From assembly GCF_001949145.1 (NCBI RefSeq), contig NW_019091416.1, positions 2,370,599-2,434,598 on the forward strand: 64,000 nucleotides of DNA, in the 5' to 3' direction. Positions 12,201-27,100 of the stretch are shown piece by piece. A program made the translations under genes and the position numbers. Source of the DNA: Acanthaster planci (Eukaryota; Echinodermata; Asteroidea; Valvatida; Acanthasteridae). The notes beneath the pieces were generated by a model, which made no database searches, was not told where the DNA came from, and saw nothing but the letters and a program-made list of their open reading frames with translations. Every line of letters starts with the position of its first letter. Position 1 is the stretch's first letter.

Positions 12201-14947
12201 AACACGAGTATGCTCTGATCACTGTTTCTGCAATCCGAATCGCCCTTGCTGTTTATATAAAACGCTCAGGCAATTATCTCTTTTCGTCTGCTCTTCAATT
12301 TTGTCAATAATTTCCAACAGTATTTGGTGTAAATGATTTCTTGAAATTCAACCAGTCGACAAACCCCCCAGGATTTATGAATCCCAGGTTTCTCTGTTAA
12401 ACGAGTTTGTTATAAATCTGAGATCCCCCCCAAAAAAGAGGTAAACAAAGGACATCACAATCAAAAATTTTCCTTGAAATTTAATATTCAATGTACTGTT
12501 CACGTGTTTCAATCTGTCAAAGTGTTTTAATTTTTCTTGCATAAAATCGTTCCAGTGAAATCTATGACCATGGTATAATAAAACAATTGTTGCCTGCAGT
12601 GACGGGGTCCATGGGTTTTCTACATCCTCGGGAGCAAATGACACCCTCGGCTTCGCCTCAAGTGCCATTTGCCCCCTCGGGCGTACAAAACACCATGGCC
12701 CCTACCCCGCAGGAAACAATTGTTAAATGAAGTTCTTTTCATTAAAAGTGACAAGACGATGGCAGTTTTTCCTTTCTTGGAAAATCCTTTTCTCGATAAA
12801 TTTTATAGGGCGCTATTTTTCATCGTCACACAAGGTACTACTTCTCAAAAAGCATAGGTACATTTATAATTTAAAAAAGTGGACCCCGTTGACAAATCAC
12901 ATCATGGATAGACGACACCACATAACAGATTGACAATTAATGTGAACTGACATCAAATAACGTTTACCAAACGTACGTTTAGTGTTCCATATGGATGAGC
13001 CGCTTGCGTGCGGGCTCCAAGGAACAAATTGGTAATATTCGGAGTCGGACCAGGCCTTCCGTCGACACCTCCAAAACCAGCAAGTCCGTTTTGGAACAGT
13101 TTACAAAGTAACAGCTTCACACCTACAACATGATCGGTGCACTCCGCGTGCCATGTGTGCGTATTATATGCGCATAGTGTACGCACGTGCGCGTAATGAC
13201 GATCATAGTTATTCATGCGCGCGCGTCTCAAAGATATTCGAGTACGCATCAACGCACTCGTAGATCAATTTTCAAAAAAACAACTTTGTCGAACTTTACA
13301 CCAATGAGTAAAGAATTACACCGCTTTCTTCAATCGGATCATTTGAGAGTTTATAATGTTTGCCATGGTATCTTAGAAGCCATAGTTTAATATATTGGGA
13401 ACCTGTAAGGAAATGAAGCAAATTTGCAGTAGTGACCGCTAGCAATGATGTCTACAGTTTGGAGGCAGGGATCGAAGTTTTGTGCTTTTGGCCTCAAAAT
13501 CGTCGGTTTGACTTGATATTGTCAAAATGGTAAGCCATTATGAATGTACCAAATCTCATTTGTTACGACATACTATTGATTAGCTATTTATAAGAATTAT
13601 TGCCAAAACCGCCCTTTCAGAGCGGTGCAGGTCTGATGATAAACCTCACGCAGCTGTTGGGTATTTTATCAGCTCTGTAGCAGTTTTATCTAGATCCAAG
13701 ATGACTCGTGCAACGTTAAGCAAAATCCTGTCCCCTGCGTACATTCTCGACCAGACATTTCAAGTTCAACGATTTGATCAAAAGACACCTTTCACCTGTT
13801 CACCTGAAAGACTCACAGGCTGAGACGTGTCTCCTTCAGGCCTTGTCCTGTCTCTCTTGTTCAAGAATGTTTTGCTCTAAAATAACCTATGCAACCCTGA
13901 TTAAACTTTTTTATTAGAATGTTAACTTACACCTATCCAATCTGAAAAAATGGATGGCACGACCTAATCTCATCTAAAAAAAAAAATAGTTGCACCAGAC
14001 GGTACCAGTATGTAGTTCTAACATGACTTTTGCCTTGGTACAGCACTAATGTACTGGACCGATTTCAAAATGAACATTATTTCAGCAGGGCCTGGAATCA
14101 TGTAGATCTAGAAATGTACAAATGTTGAAGTGATGAACTGCCTCATTTCTCTTTTCAGGCACAATGTGAGTTTCTTACGCATGTCATCATCTTATGTACC
14201 GTTCGTCTTACGTTTGGTGAGTATAAGGTCAAAATAGACCTATTCGGTGAGGATTGTAAATTTGGGGACCCTGTTCCTATAATAGAAGGGAGAGCTATAT
14301 TTTAACTTTTGAATTCACCTTGGGAGACGACTGTGACATCATGCTCAGTAACTGTACGATTAATGTTGTGAAAAAAGGGAAGGGCTTTGAGTTTAGCGGG
14401 AAATTATGAGGGGAAACTGTGTTTTAACACATGACACATGGTGGATTCAAATTGCATGGCTAGTTTATCGGTAAGAAAGTAACATTTTCTCACATTTACA
14501 ATTGAAATGTCCCCAAAATAGGGTCAGCACAGTAAAGAGAGTGTTGCTTTTTTTTTTTGGAGGACTTACCAGTTTTGCGAGATTAAAATGTAAAAAAAAT
14601 GGGGGGGGGCACGTACAATCCCCCTTTATTCGGTAACAGGCAAAAACTGTATAGAACCTGATTCTATTTCCAATGTCCCAACACAAAATAAACTATGATC
14701 AATCTATCTATCAATCAATGATACATCGTGTCTCACACATGTAATTCACAGAATATCAGAATTTCTTGAAAGGGAGACAGAAGTGTCATTTGCCGGAAAC
14801 AGGCACCTCAGAGCTTCTTCAGAGATTTGGCAGCAGCACGTGATGCTGAAAAGATACCAGTCTACCTTATACGCCAAATTTGGTAATGAAGACTTGAACC
14901 AATACCCTACTTCCAAAATAAAGGGGAAAGTTTCTTATTGTTGACAG
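9299..14947. other. Intergenic stretch between SGSH and the TSR receptor
   Basis: No exon with conserved content was found. Open frames here are short and lack splice context. The signal-peptide exon of the downstream receptor should lie in this interval, or further upstream if its first intron is long, but I could not identify it. A GC-rich patch at about 12600-12720 carries CCTCGGCTTCGCCTC-type repetitive words. Around 13150-13250 there is an alternating purine-pyrimidine tract (GCGCGCGC, ACGCACGTGCGCG). ATCACGTGAT at about 11867 is a perfect palindrome containing an E-box. Confidence 0.5.
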
Positions 14948-15175
14948 CTTCTTCCTCTGTCTATCTATCGCCTGAATTGTCGGACGCCCTTCATCTCTTG
15001 AGGCCGGACAGCCAGGTTCTGTTCGCCAGCGCGTGTCTGCAGGAGGATTACCAGTGCAGCGAGGCCGAAGTGGCCAGCTACGCCTGGGCGAGTTCCCATG
15101 CCGACCCCGCGGCACGGAAACGCTTCTGGCACACGTACGTTTGTACGTGGAACGAAGACCCTAGCGAATGTCCAG
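14948..15175 (+). CDS. Receptor exon: N-terminal cysteine-containing module
   Basis: This phase 1-1 exon of 76 codons reads from SSSVYLSPELSDALHLL to EDPSECP. It has four cysteines (ACLQEDYQC, TYVC, SEC) and an aromatic stretch ASYAWASSHADPAARKRFW. It matches no domain I can name. The exon at 16337-16509 has a similar layout (TTCLEGHCSYQQV ... TPRDLA, then DR from the next exon). The module may therefore occur twice, once before each of the first two TSRs. Confidence 0.75.
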
Positions 15176-18100
15176 GTAAGAGACGAGATAGATTATTGAC
15201 AGGTTCTGATTAGAACCTCATTTAGAGCATCGAGATTATGAGTTGCTGGTCTCATCGAACCATATTCTACAACTCACATCGAGTTTGCGCACGTTTTTAG
15301 ATAACATGTACTGTTATCGTGAAGTTGTACACTGACTTCATTTGGCGCTCATGAGAAGAAGTGCCCAAAGCACGCCGACGGTACAGTGTAAAATTAATGA
15401 TCAGTAGCCATAACTATTGAACGCATAAAAAACCCCAGATGTGCACAGTAAATTTCTTCAAGTGTCTATCAGTACGTTCTCCAAATAAAGGTTGTTAATG
15501 TAAAGCCTATATGTAAAATAGAACCAGTTACTGCAAAGTGGAGAGACGATTTTAGAAAATCCCTTGCTGTGTTTAAAGTCATCAGAATCTACTAATTCCA
15601 TCTACATGTATAGGCATATTTGTCGTTAACATTGTGTAATGCTTTTAAAATATATCTGAGGGCGTTTGACTCTTTGGGCTTTCCAGCACTGCTGACAAAC
15701 CAAAACTAACCGCTTATCAGAAATGGTAAACAGAAGTGATACTTTGTTCTTTCTTGGCACTGATAGTTGACGGTGGTTGGACTGCTTGGAGTGAATGGGG
15801 AGCCTGCAACACGACCTGCGGTGACGGAACCAAGCTGAGGTATCGCACCTGCAACTGGCCCCCGCCGAAAAATGGCGGCAACGAATGCCACGGACAGGCA
15901 ACCAGTGTGACAAGCTGCAGGGTCAAGATGGCCTGTCCAGTTACTGGTATGAAAACAAGTGGACCATGTGTGTGTTGTTAAGACGATGTATATTTTGTCG
16001 AAACTACAATCGTAACAGGTGTTCATAATTTTGCGATTTTTGAGGAAACAATTAAGTAAGATCAATCTTTCAGCTTCGTGACGTGTCTACCCGTTGCTGA
16101 CTCCCCAATTGTCTAATCATCGTTTCCATCCTTTTGTTCTGTAATTGCAATTTTGAGATCATTCTGGAGATTGGAGATCAAGCTCTTCCTATGAGAATAA
16201 TGGTTTACCGATCAATACATCGATGAATTGGAAATATCTTATTGCTGTAAAGACAAACTCTTTTTGTAATACGCGATAGACTTCGCTAACATTCTTTACA
16301 CACATCTAAACCCTTCTGTATTCATCCCAACTTGAGGTCACGAAAACTTGAGCTTTACGGAGGAATTGCCCGGGAGCTCTGTCCAGCACAGAGCTCTTGA
16401 AGCTATGGAACCGTTTAACGAGGAAAACACCGAGCTGTCCACGACCTGTCTGGAGGGGCACTGCAGCTACCAACAAGTGACGGAGATGGTCACGCCGCGG
16501 GATCTCGCAGTACGTAATGACATGCCCCCTTTACACCACACCCGTGCAAATGTATCAACACTTAAAAGCTGTAGAATTGACAACTTTTCTAGGCGTAGAT
16601 CTTGGGTTTGTGTTTATATTTTGGGCCCATTTGACACTTTAAAAAGGAGGCTGCGAATAAATTAATTCAACGCAAAGAAGAGTTCATATTTCAGGATTCG
16701 ACCGAAGTCACTTCACAGAGGCTCTCGATCAACCAATACGATATACGCTACCTCTTCCGTTTTTGATTACTTGTTTTTCAAAGTGAAATATGAAATTGCA
16801 GTCAATCTTATGAAGCCGCAAAGCCAAGTATCGTTTGCGTCACGTGTCCTCTCCTCTTTCTCTCCACAGGATCGCTANNNNNNNNNNNNNNNNNNNNNNN
16901 NNNNNNNNNNNNNNNNNNNNNNNNNNNNNNNNNNNNNNNNNNNNNNNNNNNNNNNNNNNNNNNNNNNNNNNNNNNNNNNNNNNNNNNNNNNNNNNNNNNN
17001 NNNNNNNNNNNNNNNNNNNNNNNNNNNNNNNNNNNNNNNNNNNNNNNNNNNNNNNNNNNNNNNNNNNNNNNNNNNNNNNNNNNNNNNNNNNNNNNNNNNN
17101 NNNNNNNNNNNNNNNNNNNNNNNNNNNNNNNNNNNNNNNNNNNNNNNNNNNNNNNNNNNNNNNNNNNNNNNNNNNNNNNNNNNNNNNNNNNNNNNNNNNN
17201 NNNNNNNNNNNNNNNNNNNNNNNNNNNNNNNNNNNNNNNNNNCATGTCTGGGGGTTAACCTGGATGTGCATACTTTTTTACAAGGGGCGCCACAAGAAAT
17301 CAAGGGGCAGCTGCATAGTTGTATTAAACTCAACGGTGATCATTCAGAGAATTTAAGGGGAGGGCATCCGCTGGGGGACGTGCCCACACCCCACTGCACC
17401 CACCATTTTAAACTCTTAGTGATGACCACAATCTTGGGCAAAAATATGTGAGTTAACTGGATAACAGTGAACAATTACTGAAGTGAGCAACATGGGATGT
17501 GTCGCCGACAGACATTCGCGCTCTGTAGATCAACACTAACAAGTGGCAGGAAATGAGCGGGTTTGTTTCACAGGTCGGATTTACTGCATTCTTTTTGTGC
17601 ACTTGATATTGGACAGTCTCGTGAGTACACCTGCAGAACATTCTCTGTACTTTAATATACATCTATATTCGTAACAGTGGACGGTGATTGGTCAGAGTGG
17701 AGCGCATGGAGTGGCTGTTCCTCCCGCTGCGGTACCGGCAAGGCCTACCGGTCCAGGCGGTGTTCCAACCCGCAGCCCCGACACGGCGGCCGGTACTGTG
17801 AGGGACCGGAGTACGAGGAAGGAACGTGCTTTGACGATTCCTGCGTAAATGCAGGTGAGTCGTAAAATAATTAACGTTTGAACAAAAACAAACCAATGTG
17901 CATTGGCAAAGGGTCTGGCAAAATCAAAAACATATAATGACTAAATTCAAGCCAATTTGATACAAACAATTAATACTCGCGCGCATTCTTATACAAAAAT
18001 TCGTTAATTCGGTCATTTGTCGATACATTATCGTACATACAGTTGGTGTTTTACTGACTCCATGGTCCATGTGGTCGGAGTGTTCAACCACCTGCAACGA

Positions 18101-21100
18101 AGGGGTCAGAACCTCCACCAGACGGTGTCACGGCAGCGACGCGTGCGACACCGGCAACGGGCAAGTCGCAGCGATGCTCACGAAGGAGACTGCGTGCCAG
18201 GGTGTCCTCTGTCCCGGTAAGACAGGCGAACATTGTGGTCTGGACCAGTGACAGCGTGCTGTATATTCCCGTCGTTTTGCTTGATAACTTTCAATATCAA
18301 GTTAAATTCTAGAAGCTTCAAGTATCTTTGTTTTGTTTATGTCAACGAAGCCCTTTGGAACTGCACGACATTCCAGTGACTCGAAATAAGTTACTCAATG
18401 AGTAAATTGATATCCTCTCAAGTGAATAAATATACTTACGAGTAAGGGGTCGAATAATGTACGACAGAATAAATCAAGCTAACTGCACTCAAGGCGTTCC
18501 TTTTTACCGAAGCCAATGAAATCATTTTTAATGTCCGCATCTGACAGAAGTAGGAGGCTGGAGCGAGTGGAGCGCTTGGACGGTCTGCACGGCCATCTGC
18601 AGTAAGGGTCAGCGTATGAAGGAGCGGACGTGTAACAAGCCCCGTCCCCACGGGCCGGGAAACGACTGCGTGGGAGAGTCCACCACGGCGGAAGAATGTA
18701 GTCATAACGCTCCGTACTGCGAGGGTGTACCGAAGTTTGTGACGAGTATGTTCAAGCGCGTACATCGCTGTGGCGCTCGCACAACAGTGCACATTTCATA
18801 CGATTCTTTTCCTGTGAAAATTTTCTTAGTCAGAAATTTAAGTTTCTAATTACTGCCTTATACAAACAAAAACGTTTCTACGCCGGTGCTGCTGTGTGTA
18901 ATCGTTACTATGAGCTAACAAGTTCAACCACGCAGAAATAAGTATACTTATGCTTTCGTCTCAATGCTGTAAGGTCCAAGAACAGCTGGACAACTGAAAG
19001 TTTTCCAAGTTCATCGGAATATCTTTGATGGCTTTAACAAGTGAAATCGTCTTTATTTTAGTGTACGAAGATTGGTCTCAATGGTCGGACTGTAGCGCCC
19101 CCTGCGACGGTGGGGTGAGAATCCGCCACAGAACGTGCGTGGAGCAAGGTCACCCGTGCCGCGGCGACCTCTACGATCTGGAGATATGTAACGCCGACTT
19201 ACCGTGCAAAGGTGACCAACACAAAAATGCTAAAAAGTCGACCGCTCACTGTTGAACGATAAAGGAGGACTGTTAAATTGTTTCCTTAATCTAAGACATT
19301 AAACAAGTAGTACCTTATAGAAGTGATGTGGTTTCGGATTTTGTAAAGTAAGGGTAAAGTTAATGGACATATCTCAATATGGCAAATAACTACTTTTGCG
19401 TGTCATCATAACTCGAATAACGAGTCCCGCTGGCGAGTTTAACGGCTATTCAAAACAAAACGATAAAAATCTCAATCGAATTATAACATGAAATGCATTA
19501 AAAACAGTGGGTTTTGTTCTCCGAATGGCAATATCTGTAGTCACTGCCTTTTTTATCCGCAAAAAATATTATGCAAAATCTTGTAATTAAAGTCTTGTTT
19601 GTAACATATCACCCTTGTCTTTCTGCACAATGATGTGAAATTATCCATTAGTGGACGGTGGCTGGAGCGAGTGGACTCGGTGGTCAGTTTGCACGGTGAC
19701 CTGTGGAGAGGGAGAAACAGAGCGGCACCGCCAGTGCAACCAACCACGGCCCGAGTTTGGCGGCCGGACCTGCCAGGGAAATGCCAGCGAGAAGAGGAAA
19801 TGTCTCGTCTCGGAATGCCCAGGTAAAAACGCTCTGCAGATTATTTTCCTCCACCTAATCGGTGCGATCGTGATAGTTTTAGCCAACAGCGCTTGAAAGA
19901 GAATCTAAGAATAGATTTCCCCTCACGCCTCAGCCACAATATTTTTTATGTAACTTTTTCCCAGGCAGGTTTCACACTTTGTAAAAAACAAACGATGTAG
20001 TTGTTAGCACGAGATAAACCATAACGAAGCGCCATCTAAAACGTTCATTTTTTTCTGGCAGTTTTTGTCAAACTTTGTGCCCTGCTATCAAGAACTACAA
20101 TGGATGATGACTGGAAAGCACACATCAAAAAAAAGACCATCGAACACAAGAAATGATGTTACTGCCACCATTTTTGGACGACAGAAACCTAGCATTGTGC
20201 TTGATTACTTTTGTTGGAAACCTTTTTCTGAACAGCGGACGCCCCTACTTGGGAATCTTGGGGCGAGTGGTCCCAGTGCACCGTGACGTGTGCGGGGGGA
20301 ACTTCCACACGAACGCGGGGGTGTAGGGTAATCTACGCGAATAACGTTCCGATGTTTGTGTCCGTATCAAGATGCGCCGGAGAATACAAACAGAGCAACG
20401 TTTGCAACTTTTTACCTTGCCCAGGTAAAACATTAGATTTATTTACATTATGTACTGTACTTTCTTTATAAAAGAAACAGAGGTGAACCATAATCTTTAT
20501 TTACACACGCGTTTTACTCCTTATAAAATTGCTCCCAAGGGTACTCTTGGTTGCAAGATATCCATTCAAGAATAAACATAGGATTGATATGCGTGAGGAG
20601 CATAATCTAAAGCGTTGCTATACCTTTCCCTTAACATAAAACTGAAGGAAATACAAAAATAAGTCACAATCACAGGCGAATTTATCAAATGAAAATAAAA
20701 TTCTCCAACTGCGCTTGAACGTTACGTGTCAGACATGGCTATTTCCCGATCAGAGATGCTTCAAATAACCATTTAGAGGAAATAATCCCCTTTTTTCTAG
20801 TTGATGGAAATTGGGCGAGTTGGGGAGGCTGGGCCAGTTGCAGCCGAAGCTGCGGCGAGGGCGTGGTGAAGCGGGACCGCACCTGCACGGACCCGGCACC
20901 AGCAGGCGGAGGGGAGGTGTGCGGAGGGTACGGGACGGAGACGTTGCTGTGCTACCAACAACCCTGCCCAGGTAGGAGCTAAGAAGGAAACCGAGAGGCG
21001 CTTGTTTTGGCGTACACATGAGAGTATTCGCTTTAACTTAAATGCTACTGTTTGATGGTACTGTTTGACTGTAACACTTCAAACTAACAGCTCAGAGTAG

Positions 21101-24100
21101 GAATTTAACGACCGCACATTGCCGAATTCATGGATGGTAAGATCTATCTCATTGGGGTCGATGACGATGAAGGTGGCTAGCTGCTTGAAGCGTCGGACAA
21201 ACTTTGCATTTGATAAACATTTGCTTGAACGAAGAAACAAACTGCAGCTACATAGGAATCGGCGATCTCCAGCAGTCTCATATGTAGTCGAGACACGTGG
21301 GATTTTGAAATGGTTTAGATTGACTGAAACAGAAAGAGATAGGAGTAAAGTTTCAGGCACTTTAAGTGCTTAGACTAATAAGGAATTATAAAATTGCTCA
21401 TGAGCTGAAATGTTCCATACCGGCGGTTCTTCATATTCGTATACCCGTGTAGTCCCTGACGAGATCCTGCGCACTTTCGACGGCACCGGCTTCATGATGT
21501 ACCGCCACGCCTCCGCACCCTCGAAACTTCTCTTTATATACATGCGCTTCAGGCCCGCCGCCCCGAGCGGCCTGCTGGCTTTACGTCACGATGACGTCCA
21601 CTTACAGCAGGTTGTCACGGTCGGTCTGGCCGGTGGTCACGTCCGACTGTACGCGAAGGTGGGAGAGGCTGAGAGTGCAGTCGTGAGTGCCAATGGATTA
21701 GTAAGTCGTTTCGAAATGTACATTACAACAACCCTATTCATGTTATATTATTTACGGTCAAACTTATACCTTCTTTGTTAGCAGAAAAGTTTGGCTAACT
21801 CAAGCCGGTAAAATTTGTTTAAAATTAAATGTATTTCAAGTTTGCCAGGTATTGCAGACGCTTACAGATATATGAGCAAATTCTGTTGGTGAAGTTATCG
21901 AGCTCTACAGAAAATTTTGCGGGAGGAATTTACATTCAAGTGGGCTCCTCTTTTCCGTTGTGGGGGATGCCTGCCGTCCGTCAAGGTCTGCCACTGAGAA
22001 TTACAGTACAAAAGAGCTCCTTTGTCCACGAGAGCAGCAACATCATGTAACTTGATGCCTTTTGTGTGTTTTTTGGTGATTCTGAGCAAGTATAATGATC
22101 ATGAACATGATCATCTTTCAACCACCAGCATCTGCATAAATGGAACAGTGTTGTAGTGACCATTAGCGGAGGGCGCACCAGTGTACGCCTGAATGACGGC
22201 ACCCCGGTCTTTGGCAACTTCAGCCTCCCACTGCCCTCTCGCTTGAACTGGGACCAGCCCATGTACATCGGCGGCGCCTTGCCGTATCTTTTTCCCGGGC
22301 CTGCGCACGAATACATCGGTGAGTCTGGAAAATTAATGGGGCCTGTGTTTTCCCACATGTGGCTATAGGCCTATATATTTCCCCTTCAATGCATACCTTC
22401 TACAAGAATTTCCATAGCGTGACCGAAAGCTGTTACATGTATTTCAAAATGAGAACTGAAAACAAAGAAAGAATAACCGCTGCAGCAAAATTAACCAAAC
22501 TACTACCGATATACGGAAAATGCAAGTCAAAATAAGAAGCAAACCTCGTTCCCTTCGAGTAGATTTTACTCTGTCCGTCATGTGCAAAGTCTTATTGAAG
22601 TCTGCCTTGTTGTAATGTACGCTAATGTTCAGGGTTTCGCGGAGCCTTCTCTGCTCTACGAGTCAACTACAAGGAGTACAGTCTTCACGACATAAGGCCA
22701 GAATGGACGGGGTTGGGACTGCCGTTTGTAAGCTTCAATGTTGGCACTCAACCGGCAGGTCAGCAAGAGAACACTTAGAAACCAGATTGAACTGTCGCAC
22801 AGGAATGAAACGCGCACAATTTTGAAAGCATTTATTGGAACAGTCTTTGGCTGGTTAAGTTCTTTTTTCGCACTCTCAAAGTTCGAAGTTCACCTGTAGT
22901 ATAAGTATTAGAAATGAAGAAAAGCCAAAGTTAAGCCCTTGCCCTATCCTGGTTGAAATTGAAGAAAACGTCACATTGAAACTGCTTTCCCTTCCCAACA
23001 TTTTGCAAATACGTACTTCAACTTGTCCCTTGCAGTGTACTTTGCCTGCATCTGTAACAGCCGTTAATTCATCTCTATAAAAAAAATGAGATGGAAATTA
23101 ATTTACAGTGGTGATGCACTTTACATCAAACGTTCAATGCAAGTAATGGCACGCTAGCTTGCGTTTTCCTGCACAACACAGATATTGATGCCCAGGTGCC
23201 GGTGTTCACCGGTGACGAGTTCACATTCCTACCGTGTCAGAACACCACAACCGGCCGCAGACCTTTCTCCCTCAAACTCACCTTCAGGCCGGACGGCCCT
23301 CACGGCATCATTCTGTACGTCACGGGGCTGGTTCCGGGCTCATTCGTAGCGCTGACGATGATCGACAGTCACGTTGCTCTGGTCGCCAGTCTGGCAGACA
23401 CCATCGCATCGGCCAAGAGCGTTGAAATATCCGTAAGTTCCGGTCTTATCTGTGTTTTACTTCAAATTGGCTGCTGATGATTTGACAGCAAGCCAACTCC
23501 AGACATGAGAACCGAGCCGTCATACCTGTTGTTCACATGACAAAACTGCATTTTTGTTGTAAAACAGTTTGGGATCACCAGGAATCCCCTCCAGTATCAA
23601 CGAAGCCATTTACTTCGAAAAAGGAAACCGTGCAAGATGAGCCTATAGAGTGATAATACGACCCAAAACAACCGACACCAACAAAACACAAGCGAGGAAG
23701 CGAGAAGGTGCAGCACATAGCTGTGAAGAGCTACTGACTTGGTGACCACCATCTTGGTTTGGTAAATGAAAGACTTTCATGTTGTATCCTCTCAGTTATC
23801 CAGATGGGCGATAGTCAAATTTACCCTTCGAGGTGCTGAAGCCGAGATGCGCGTGAATGGCGGTCCGGCCATCCAGCTTACCATCCCGGGCACCGAGTTC
23901 GTCCCGGCGTTGAGGGTCAACATCGGAGGCGTGCCGCTCCCGCACAGGGTGCTGGCTCGTATGACGACGGGCGTAGATAAAGGTCTTGTGGGGTCGGTCT
24001 ACGAGGTGACTATCAACGGGGACCAGTATTTACTTACGGAGACAGCACTAAATATGGAGGACATGTACCTCAATTCAGCGTCCACCACACTCGCAGGTAT

Positions 24101-27100
24101 TAACGCGCCGTTCCATAGGCCTGTGTACGTTTTTGGGGTACGTTGCGTACACGATGCGCTCATGCGTTTAACTTTCACGGGACAAAAATCGACTCCATTA
24201 ACATAACACGCGTGTGCGTTGCGTTCGGCCGTCAAAATCGCCCCGGGAGCGATTTTCACGGATACGCAACGCTTGGCGCAAGAGTTGACGCGCATTATGG
24301 GATGGCACCTTTCGTAGTTCCCAAACGCACGACAACCGCTTTAACTACGGAGCAAGTAGCACCTTCGTATTTATACACCAACACGATTCGTTACACGATC
24401 GGTGCCCTTGCATCCAATATGGTGTACTATTTATACGACACACATTTCTGCCTCTCTCTAGCTTCTTTCAAGGCGACACAACTACACGACACGACGGCCA
24501 TTACGTTTGTACACCGCAAAAAACTGGGGTGTTAAATTTCACACCCCTGGTGTTATCAGAGGACTACACTAACACTTTTCATTGGTGTTAAAATCTTTGG
24601 TATTATTTGGTGTTACTTTTAACATCCTCCTGTGCACTGTAACACTTATAGGTGTGCTAAGTAACACCGGTGGTGTTAAAGTAACACCCTACGCTATGCG
24701 GTGTGGTGATCAGATAACACCAAAAAGTGTTGATTTTAACACCACAGTTTTGCAGTGTACACACGACGTGTCGCATCGTGCGTTGCGTCGTGCGTCACGT
24801 CGTGCGTCACGCGTCGTACTGTCTTACGGCACGACGCAAGAGAGCCGTCGTGCTGTCGCGTCGTGTAGCTGTGTCGCCTTGGAAGAGGCTAGAGAAAAAC
24901 AGGAATGGGTGTCGTAAATAGTACACCATGGTTAAGAGTTCCTTAACCCTCACAAAGTTCCGAACTGATGCTGGATTCAAAAAAGAGATTTGCAACCCTA
25001 AATAGCATATCCTTGACCTGTTAAGCAACTGAATCTTTGCTCAATATTCCTCAACTAACTTTGCATAAACACTCTTCTGTGCCATTTGGAAAGGTTTGTG
25101 TCGTCTCTATATACAGTACAAATTCTGAAATTCATGCTTGCAGCTCACTACCGGGAAGTCAAAAGACTACGTCACAGCAGCGTTGCGCTTCACTGCAACT
25201 ACGCTAACATTCATCACGAGAACCCCGTGGTAACGTGGCTCCACGGAGACGGGTTTCTCGAAGCATCAGCCCACGTCAACATATTCAAACCGGTATAATA
25301 GAAATCATCACTACTAGACCAACTAATAGTACACGTATTATCATTGAGCGATACAGGACGGCGTCAAAACACTACAACAATCGCTTGTAACATTATTCAG
25401 CGCTGAATATGGGTCTTTCGTACTTAAGCACCAGTCTATTTGAGTTCATCCATGTTTAGTGTTTCTAAAAGGTTGGAATTCTTAGTAATAATATACGAAT
25501 AGCCTACCCTCCATTTTTGAAGTTTTAAAAACAAATTATTACATATCACGTTTTGAATTTCAGTGATCAGCGAATGATAGATAATGCAGGATTTGTTAAC
25601 AAAACAATCCCGGGTGTAGCACTTCATTTCTTTCCTTTCTATTTTTTTCCCATAAAACACAACCTGAAAGCAATTTCAGGCAGGGCAAAATATTTACACA
25701 ATTCTCCGAATACTCAGCAAAAGCTAAGATTGTTTTTATTGTTTTGATTTCCATTTTCTTGCAGAATGTCTTTTTCCCGCACAGGTCAATTTTGAATTTG
25801 CACACACTCAACTCAGACGATGAGGGACCCTACGCATGTATGGTCTGGTACCGCGGCAAAGCCGTCATAACACATGCTTTTGGTGTTTCGGTCTTCGAGC
25901 CTCCTGGTGAGTACTGCACCTGTCCGAAAAGCAGAGGCATCAACCCATAAACCACACTTCAGAATTTTCTATAATTACCACATAATAACATGATCTTGTG
26001 CCACTTTTAATTTCGCTGTTAAATTTAGTTATATTCAAAGCACTTGCAATTTGTAAATTGTTTATATCTGCCGTTTGCTGCTCTGTGTACTTACAGCAAT
26101 CGAGTTCCAGGTCGAGTCTAATGTTGAACTGATGGTCATTGGAAATATCGCCCTCATCGTTGGCTTCGTCATTGGTATTCTCGTCCTGTCATGCTTCAGA
26201 GTGTGTAGGAGAAGGTCAGTGCATGCATTCACAACCAAGGTCTTTAACGTTGCATTGAAAACGTTTAAATGTACCAGTCCTTTTTTTGTAACTTACTTAA
26301 GCTAGTGTAGCAGTTTAAAGTTACTGAAAAAAAAGATTAAAATGGACATCAAAGCGATAGGTTTCTACAGAATCTGTCAGTATATTTTCAAATTTAAACA
26401 TATTTTACTTCAACAAATCCATGGCTTCTTGAGACATTTTTCCCCGGGCAAAAGGTAAAAGCAATTTCCTGTAACTTTGTTTCCATCTTCCGGCAATTAT
26501 GCAGATACTTCTTCTTGGACATGATTTACCAGTCCACCGTGTTCTACTTTGGGTTGGATTCTTGCGCGTGTCTGAGGGATCCCAACATACCCGATCGCGC
26601 CACCGTGCTCCTAGTCAACGCTACCTATGACGAGGATTTCTCGGCCCGCGAGGAGAAAATCAAATTTGACCAGGCTCTGAAGAGGAAAAGGCAGGACAAG
26701 TTGAAGAAAAACACCAAAGGGTTCATAGAAAAAATAAAAGCAAAGATCGCCAAGGCAGGCGGCAAAGATGACGCGGAAAAGGTCTTGGGTGATGCCGACA
26801 TTGACAAGGAATCTGCAAACGCCGAGCAGTACAAGACGGGTAAAAATCTGGACAAGGAAACATCAGTACTCACGGAAAAGAAAAATGAAGCATCTGAGAT
26901 GACCACTGAACCAAACACCAAGTATTCTAATCAGTCAGAAGAACGAGAGGAATTATTGAAATCGATGTCACAGAGACACATAAACGAGAACCAGGCCGCA
27001 GGTATGTATGGAGAGGTCTGTCGGCAGCCCAGTGAATCACTGAGCGACGGCGAGATTAATCTAAGGCGTCTCTCCCACGAGATTGTGACCGGGAAACCGG

